Shown piece by piece: positions 22,280-26,790 of a DNA stretch of 26,790 nt (the stretch's first letter is position 1; the number at the start of each line of letters is the position of its first letter). Below the pieces are notes generated by a model. It had not been told where the DNA came from and made no database searches. It saw only the letters and a list, made by a program, of their open reading frames with translations. Position numbers and translations under genes: made by a program. Source of the stretch: JAGOTP01 sp964600845 (GTDB taxonomy: Bacteria > Patescibacteriota > Patescibacteriia > 2-12-FULL-60-25); NCBI GenBank assembly GCA_964600845.1, contig CAZRJW010000015.1, positions 1 through 26,790 on the forward strand, in the 5' to 3' direction.

Positions 22280-22438
22280 GTTGGGATAAGGGGGCGCTCG
22301 CTCCTTGCGCAACTCGCGTTTTAGGACTCCAGCGCACAGAGTCATTGCAGCGGATCTGTGCGCTGGACCGTTCTGCGTCATTCACTTCGTTCATTAAGGC
22401 TCAAACAGTGCTCAGTCGTTCGACCCCCTTATCCCAAC
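22280..22438 (-). repeat. 160-nt hairpin element, copy A
   Basis: Terminal arms GTTGGGATAAGGGGG (22280-22294) and CCCCCTTATCCCAAC (22424-22438) are perfectly complementary. An inner stem TCCAGCGCACAG/CTGTGCGCTGGA closes on a conserved loop containing TCATTGCAGCGGATC. Other shared blocks are GCAACTCGCGTTTTAGGACTC and CGTCATTCACTTCGTTCATT. It lies 13 nt after the dnaK stop and 16 nt before the DUF3467 start, inside the operon. The interior is shared with copies B and C; the terminal arms are not. Confidence 0.9.
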
Positions 22439-22451
22439 TTCGTACGACTTC

Positions 22452-24389
22452 TTATTTGGCTTCGGAGGAGGAGTCGGAGGGAGGGGTGTCGGAAGAATCT
22501 GAAGGGGAGGCGTCAGCTGGCGCTTGCGCTTCAGCGTCTGGGGAAGCAGAAGGGGCAGACGCGTCGCCGGACTTTTCGTACATCGCGGCACCAATCTTCT
22601 GAGCGGCGTCGGCGAGTTCGTCGGAGGCCTTCTTGATCGCTTCGAGGTCTTCTCCATCCTTGATCTTTTTCAAGGCTTCGAGTTTTTCTTCGACGACCTT
22701 CTTGTCATCGGCCGCTGCTTTGTCGCCGGCTTCTTTCATCATCTTTTCGGTCGTGTAGATCATGGTTTCGGCCATGTTCTTGATTTCGATCGATTCGCGG
22801 CGCTTCTTGTCTTCTTCGGCGTGTGCTTCGGCTTCTTTGCGCATCTTTTCTACTTCATCCTTGCTCAAGTTTGTGGAAGCCGTGATTGTGATCTGCTGTT
22901 CTTTGCCCGTCGCCTTGTCCTTGGCTTTCACGGACAAGATCCCGTTGGCATCCAAGGCGAAGGTCACTTCGATCTGTGGAACGCCGCGTGGGGCAGTTGG
23001 GATTCCGGAGAGGGTGAACTTTCCGAGTGAACGGTTGTCACCAGCCATTTCACGATCGCCTTGAAGCACATGAACTTCAACCGAGGTCTGACCATCGGCA
23101 GCGGTTGAGTAGACCTTCTTGTTTTCACATGGAATGGTTGTGTTGCGCTCGATGACTTTGTCGACGATACCACCCAAAGTTTCGAGACCAAGAGAAAGTG
23201 GTGTGACATCGAGGAGCAACAATTCTCCTTTAATATCACCCTGCAAGTTTCCAGCTTGAATCGCAGCACCGATGGCCACGACTTCGTCTGGGTTCATCGA
23301 CGCGTTTGGCTTTTTGCCGAAGAACTTTTCGACCGTCTGAATCACGAGCGGCATGCGGGTCATTCCACCCACGAGCACGATTTCGTTGATGTCTGAAGCG
23401 GAGAGCTTCGCATCGGCCAACGCTTTGCGGCAAGGCTCGAGCGACTTCTCAACCAAATCTCCGACAAGCTTCTCCAAATCGAGACGCTTCATCTTGATGA
23501 GCAAGTGCTTTGGACCTGTTGCATCGCTTGTGATGAATGGCTGGTTAATTTCGGTTTCCATCGCGCTCGAGAGCTCGATCTTGGCGCGTTCAGCGGCATC
23601 CTTAATACGCTGCAAGGCGAGCGTGTCTTTGCTCAAGTCGATTCCTTCCGTCTTTTTGAATTCATCGACAATCCACTGAATGATACGCTGGTCGAAGTCA
23701 TCTCCACCGAGGTGTGTGTCACCGTTTGTAGCGCGAACTTCGATTGTATTCTGGTCAGCGGACGCGTCGTAGGCGACCTCGAGGACGGACACGTCGAACG
23801 TTCCTCCTCCGAGGTCGTAGACAACGATCTTTTCATCCTTTTTGTTATCAAATCCGTAGGCCAGCGCGGCAGCTGTTGGCTCGTTGATAATACGACGAAC
23901 CGTAAGACCGGCGATTTCACCAGCGACTTTTGTCGCCTGGCGTTGTGAGTCGTCGAAGTAGGCAGGAACCGTGATGACGGCTTCTGTAATCTTTTCTCCG
24001 AGCTTCGCTTCGGCGTCTGCTTTCAGCTTTTGGAGCACCATGGCGGCGATTTCTTCTGGCGCGTAATCCTTGTCTCCCATCTTGATGCGTACCCCTTCTC
24101 CTTTTTGAGAAAGCACATACGGCAACCACTTCGCATCGCGCTGGACTTCTTCATCCGCCCAAGGACGACCAATCAAACGCTTAGCCGAGAAGATCGTATT
24201 TGTTGGGTTCACGACCGCCTGGCGCTTGGCGAGTTGCCCAACCAAACGCTCACCTGTTTTTGTAACGGTTGCCATCGAAGGGGTTGTACGCGCGCCTTCG
24301 GCGTTTTCGAGCACCTTGGGCAATCCACCTTCCACCACCGCCATACACGAGTTCGTCGTTCCAAGGTCAATTCCGAGAATTTTAGCCAT
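22452..24389 (-). CDS. dnaK: Molecular chaperone DnaK (Hsp70)
   Basis: A 645-aa protein from the ATG at 24389 (MAKILGIDLGTTNS), the universal start; two extra codons upstream are open. It has phosphate-binding DLGTTNS at 8-14, VPAYFDDSQRQAT, DLGGGTFDVS and GGMTRMP of the actin-like ATPase, the linker LLLDVTPLSLG, then the peptide-binding and lid regions. The tail is low-complexity (Ser, Ala, Glu, Asp). It holds unfolded clients in an ATP cycle with DnaJ and GrpE. It is co-transcribed after hsp20 with a 20-nt gap. No SD is seen. Confidence 0.98.
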   Translation of the reverse strand: MAKILGIDLGTTNSCMAVVEGGLPKVLENAEGARTTPSMATVTKTGERLVGQLAKRQAVVNPTNTIFSAKRLIGRPWADEEVQRDAKWLPYVLSQKGEGVRIKMGDKDYAPEEIAAMVLQKLKADAEAKLGEKITEAVITVPAYFDDSQRQATKVAGEIAGLTVRRIINEPTAAALAYGFDNKKDEKIVVYDLGGGTFDVSVLEVAYDASADQNTIEVRATNGDTHLGGDDFDQRIIQWIVDEFKKTEGIDLSKDTLALQRIKDAAERAKIELSSAMETEINQPFITSDATGPKHLLIKMKRLDLEKLVGDLVEKSLEPCRKALADAKLSASDINEIVLVGGMTRMPLVIQTVEKFFGKKPNASMNPDEVVAIGAAIQAGNLQGDIKGELLLLDVTPLSLGLETLGGIVDKVIERNTTIPCENKKVYSTAADGQTSVEVHVLQGDREMAGDNRSLGKFTLSGIPTAPRGVPQIEVTFALDANGILSVKAKDKATGKEQQITITASTNLSKDEVEKMRKEAEAHAEEDKKRRESIEIKNMAETMIYTTEKMMKEAGDKAAADDKKVVEEKLEALKKIKDGEDLEAIKKASDELADAAQKIGAAMYEKSGDASAPSASPDAEAQAPADASPSDSSDTPPSDSSSEAK

Positions 24390-24409
24390 ATACACTGTAA
24401 TATAAATCG

Positions 24410-24868
24410 TTAGGTGTTGTCTTTAATCTGCACTTTCACCGCTCCGCCTTCTTCCTGCGTCTTGGGAATCGAGAGTTTGAGGACGCCTTTCTCATAGACC
24501 GCCTCTGTTTTCGTCGCAAGCACTTTGGCTGGCAGAGCGATCTGTCGGAAGACCGATCCGTAGCGGACCTCTTTACGGTAATAGTTCTTTTCCTCTACCT
24601 CCGTCTTCCGTTCATTTGTTCCTTTTACAGACAGGATGCCATTTTCGATTGAGATATCCAGCTTCGTCGCATCAATTCCTGGCATTGGCATCTCGACCAC
24701 TACCGCTGTATCCGTCTCGTACATGTCGACCGCCGGAATAAGTCCATTCGATCCCTGCGCCGCCGTGAGCCCACCCCCACCACGCATCTCATCGAAGAAT
24801 TTTTCCATGGCATCAAAGGGCTGCTGATCAAAAAAGGGAGAGAGAGGTGACCATTTTATGAGAGACAT
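24410..24868 (-). CDS. Small heat-shock protein Hsp20
   Basis: A 152-aa protein of normal length. The N-terminal arm (MSLIKWSPLSPFFDQQPFD) is followed by the alpha-crystallin domain (about 45-145), with VVVEMPMPGIDATKLDISI, the ERKTEVEEKNYYRKEVRYG loop and the signature GVLKLSIPK at the end. It binds unfolding proteins without ATP and passes them to DnaK. It lies between grpE (22-nt gap) and dnaK (20-nt gap), under the same CIRCE-controlled promoter. The usual C-terminal I-x-I anchor is present as VQI. Confidence 0.95.
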   Translation of the reverse strand: MSLIKWSPLSPFFDQQPFDAMEKFFDEMRGGGGLTAAQGSNGLIPAVDMYETDTAVVVEMPMPGIDATKLDISIENGILSVKGTNERKTEVEEKNYYRKEVRYGSVFRQIALPAKVLATKTEAVYEKGVLKLSIPKTQEEGGAVKVQIKDNT

Positions 24869-24890
24869 AGATCACGAGGATCAGGGTGAA

Positions 24891-25442
24891 TTAAGAGGAG
24901 ACTTCTTCTGAGGCATCGGCAACGATGACTTGTGCGGGGCGAAGGACACGTCCGTGAAGCTTCCAACCATCCTGGATCACCCGCACGATGTGCTCGGCTG
25001 GAGTCGTCGCAGAGACCTCGCGTCCGACTGCTTCATGCTGCGCTGGATCAAACACTCCTTGCGTCAGAATGCGTTCGAGACCGGCCGTCTGTGCCGCCTG
25101 TTCCCACAGAGACTGAACTGCTTTGAGACCAATGAGCCATGACTCCCACGACTTTCGCACGTCTTCAGGCAGCGTGCTCGCATCCGGGACAAAGCGAAGC
25201 GCTGTGGCAAAGTGCTCGATCGCAGGGAGCAGAGACTGTAATAATGAAGTATTTGCAAATTTCACGTAGTCCGCTCGATCACGATCACGCTCTTTCAAGG
25301 CATTCGCATAATCCGCCTGCGCACGCTTCCAACCAGCGAGATATTCGTCACACTGACTTTTTAGCTGCGTGAGATCGTCTTGTGGTTGCGAGCCCTGAGA
25401 CATCGTGTCGTCGGAAGCTTGCTGTGTCATGTCATCAGCCAT
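24891..25442 (-). CDS. grpE: Nucleotide exchange factor GrpE
   Basis: A 183-aa protein. The first 25 residues are acidic and disordered. A long helix follows (QLKSQCDEYLAGWKRAQADY, LKERDRDRADYVKFANTSLL, about 26-75), then the signature GVFDPAQHEAVGREV and the small beta domain ending QVIVADA. It releases ADP from DnaK. It is second gene of the operon, 39 nt after hrcA and 22 nt before hsp20. No SD; the leader is pyrimidine-rich. Confidence 0.96.
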   Translation of the reverse strand: MADDMTQQASDDTMSQGSQPQDDLTQLKSQCDEYLAGWKRAQADYANALKERDRDRADYVKFANTSLLQSLLPAIEHFATALRFVPDASTLPEDVRKSWESWLIGLKAVQSLWEQAAQTAGLERILTQGVFDPAQHEAVGREVSATTPAEHIVRVIQDGWKLHGRVLRPAQVIVADASEEVSS

Positions 25443-25481
25443 AGAGAAAGAGAAAAGAATCGAAATTGTTCTTACTGAACT

Positions 25482-26165
25482 TTATGAGAGAGAAATAATG
25501 TCGCGCACACCGAGCATGAACCGATAGACCGTTTGGTATTCCATCCGCATTGGACCGAGAACACCGATCATGGAAGAGCCAACACTGAGCAGAACTGTTC
25601 CACAGGCTTGGCCGAAGGGACATTCCGTTCCGAGCAAGATGCGTGGCTCTGCCAAACGAATGGTGCGGGTCTTGAGCAGCGCTTCGTCCAGACGGTCCAA
25701 AACCTCTGTAAGCGAAACGACGCGCTGCCAATCGTGGAACTCTGGCTGCGAGAAGAGAAAGGAGAGACCCGTATAATAGGTATCCGCTTCTCCAATCGCT
25801 GCGACAACCGCGAGCTCCGAAGTGTCCGCCAACATCTTCGCGAGCGCCTTGAGCCGGCGCTCAGGATCCGTTTCGGAGGTATAGGCCCGTTCAAACAGAT
25901 CACGTTCTCGCTTTGGGCACGGTTTTGGGACCACGAAGCGCGTGACGTACGTCTGGAAGCCAAGTTCCGTCGGAATGCGTCCACCGGAGGTATGTGGCTG
26001 CATAAGCAGCCCTTCCTCCTCCAGGTCCGCACACCAATTCCGCACCGTTGCAGGACTTACCTCCAGGTTATAGCGAGATACTAAGGACTGCGACCCAACA
26101 GGTTGGGCGCTCGCGATGTATTCTTCGACAATCGCTTGCAGCAAAGTCGCGTGACGTTCGTCCAT
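25482..26165 (-). CDS. hrcA: Heat-inducible transcription repressor HrcA (short form)
   Basis: A 227-aa protein. The N-terminal winged-helix domain reads MDERHATLLQAIVEEYIASA, then PVGSQSLVSRYNLEVSPATVRN and LEEEGLLMQPHTSGGRIPT, the HrcA hallmark. The end GVLGPMRMEYQTVYRFM matches the family's C-terminus. HrcA is usually about 340 aa; here the middle is shortened, as I recall for other CPR, and the insert domain may be missing. It represses the CIRCE operators, including the one in its own leader. The first two ATGs are not in doubt, since MDERHATLL is typical. It is first gene of the heat-shock operon. Confidence 0.95.
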   Translation of the reverse strand: MDERHATLLQAIVEEYIASAQPVGSQSLVSRYNLEVSPATVRNWCADLEEEGLLMQPHTSGGRIPTELGFQTYVTRFVVPKPCPKRERDLFERAYTSETDPERRLKALAKMLADTSELAVVAAIGEADTYYTGLSFLFSQPEFHDWQRVVSLTEVLDRLDEALLKTRTIRLAEPRILLGTECPFGQACGTVLLSVGSSMIGVLGPMRMEYQTVYRFMLGVRDIISLS

Positions 26166-26181
26166 AGTTCGCAGAGTGACA

Positions 26182-26208
26182 TTAGCACTCTCACAATTTG
26201 AGTGCTAA
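26182..26208 (-). promoter_or_regulatory. CIRCE operator (HrcA site) of hrcA operon
   Basis: TTAGCACTC, 9-nt spacer, GAGTGCTAA: a perfect match to the consensus inverted repeat. It lies 3 nt downstream of the -10 and covers the predicted transcript start, so bound HrcA would block initiation of its own operon. Confidence 0.98.
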
Positions 26209-26211
26209 TGC

Positions 26212-26241
26212 AGTATAAAAATGTTTGGTGGAGCGTGTCAA
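26212..26241 (-). promoter_or_regulatory. hrcA-dnaK operon promoter
   Basis: TTGACA (26236-26241), 18 nt, TATACT (26212-26217). This is the strongest sigma-70 promoter in the window. The predicted transcript start is inside the CIRCE, about 40 nt before the hrcA ATG. Confidence 0.9.
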
Positions 26242-26268
26242 GATTTTGCCTATCTAGACATTCCGAGA

Positions 26269-26337
26269 AGAGGATTGTTTTTTGCCGTTCCGTCCTCTAC
26301 CCTACTTCCATGTTGTAATCCTATTCATACGGCAAAA
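26269..26337 (+). promoter_or_regulatory. Possible structured leader of glyA
   Basis: TTTTGCCGT (26280-26288) and ACGGCAAAA (26329-26337) are complementary over 9 bp. AGAGGA (26269-26274) and TCCTCT (26293-26298) form a second stem that cannot coexist with the first. An extended -10, TGTTGTAAT, lies in between. No riboswitch class is recognised, and it is not known whether transcription begins before or after this region. Confidence 0.3.
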
Positions 26338-26381
26338 GACTTTAAAACCTCTTTCCTTTCGTTACTTTTTTAAACCCCCGT

Positions 26382-26790
26382 ATGAATATCCTCGAACACG
26401 TTGACCCACAATTAGCTGGCTTTATTCAAGAAGAAAAAGTCCGCCAACAACAGGAGCTTGAACTGATCGCTTCAGAAAATTACGTCTCTGAAGCCGTTTT
26501 GGAAGCTGTAGGCTCAATTCTCACCAACAAATACTCGGAAGGTTACCCCACACGTCGCTACTACGGGGGGAATCATATTATCGATAAGGTCGAATCGCTT
26601 GCGATCACCCGCGCGAAACAGCTCTTTCATGCGGAACACGCGAACGTACAACCCCACGCCGGCGCTCAGGCCAACTTCGCGGTCTACCTCGCGCTCTGCA
26701 AGCCAGGCGATACGATTCTTGCCATGAACCTGGCGCACGGTGGCCATCTCACACACGGCTCGCCTGTGAGCTTCAGCGGAAAGTGGTTCA
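26382..26790 (+). CDS. glyA: Serine hydroxymethyltransferase (partial, 5' end)
   Basis: The first 136 codons run off the window. The start MNILEHVDPQLAGFIQEEKV is followed by the family patterns ELIASENYVS (about 28-37), TNKYSEGYPTRRYYGG, and AHGGHLTHGSPVSFSGK near the end, which contributes to the pyridoxal-phosphate site. It converts serine and tetrahydrofolate to glycine and methylene-tetrahydrofolate. It is divergent from hrcA; the 216-nt region between them carries the CIRCE promoter on the other strand and a possible hairpin leader. No SD precedes the ATG (CCCCCGT). Confidence 0.96.
   Translation, partial: MNILEHVDPQLAGFIQEEKVRQQQELELIASENYVSEAVLEAVGSILTNKYSEGYPTRRYYGGNHIIDKVESLAITRAKQLFHAEHANVQPHAGAQANFAVYLALCKPGDTILAMNLAHGGHLTHGSPVSFSGKWF

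Noticed and set aside
1..26790. Alternative genetic code with TGA as glycine (Gracilibacteria/SR1)
   Set aside because: Genes such as the nucleotidyltransferase and the PRC-barrel protein end at TGA exactly where a neighbour begins, and core genes have no in-frame TGA.
1..26790. tRNA, rRNA or tmRNA genes
   Set aside because: No T-arm/acceptor pattern or rRNA core sequence was found on either strand by reading; a tRNAscan/Infernal run would settle it.

Overview
The window looks like a chromosomal piece of a Patescibacteria (CPR) bacterium. The evidence is several families typical of that group: a 224-aa conserved CPR protein, a TraD-like ATPase with a small partner, an ECF sigma factor with a DUF5667 protein, and DUF3467, DUF4870 and PRC-barrel proteins. 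HrcA is also short, and most native genes lack a Shine-Dalgarno (SD) sequence. TGA is used as a stop, so the recoded SR1/Gracilibacteria are unlikely. Native genes are of medium GC (29/60 in a hand-counted line at 12541-12600). Two blocks of unrecognised or NUDIX-like genes are far richer (44/60 at 3841-3900; 42/60 at 18061-18120).

Layout. 1-1220: a DUF4870 membrane protein (minus) and a single-domain NDP-hexose 2,3-dehydratase-like protein (plus), closed by a bidirectional terminator. 1229-3270: groES-groEL (minus) under a CIRCE operator. 3319-6700: a GC-rich island of four orphan genes in three transcription units, each with its own promoter-like sequence and 3' hairpin. 6685-12015 (minus): a conserved CPR protein, dnaX, a PRC-barrel protein, a nucleotidyltransferase-like protein and an O-antigen ligase-like membrane protein. 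12117-16676 (minus): cysS, a small proline/alanine-rich protein and a large TraD/VirD4-like ATPase. 16724-18557: two tandem GC-rich NUDIX genes, each followed by the same pair of hairpins. 18554-19745: an ECF sigma factor and its DUF5667 membrane partner. 19795-26165: the second heat-shock operon hrcA-grpE-hsp20-dnaK-DUF3467-dnaJ plus two unknown genes, behind a strong promoter and a perfect CIRCE. 26382-end: the 5' part of glyA, divergent.

The chaperone genes form one regulon: HrcA is encoded here and both of its expected operators (CIRCE at 3244 and 26182) are visible.

The most unusual signal is a family of about 160-nt intergenic elements (10971-11135, 11168-11327, 22280-22438). They share their inner sequence, but each copy is closed by a terminal inverted repeat of different sequence, so pairing is kept while sequence is not. 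This fits a structured RNA or a palindromic mobile element that I do not recognise. Second in interest are the GC-rich 'promoter-gene-hairpin' units; the two NUDIX copies show compensatory changes in a 3' hairpin. No transposase, integrase, CRISPR array, tRNA or rRNA gene was seen.
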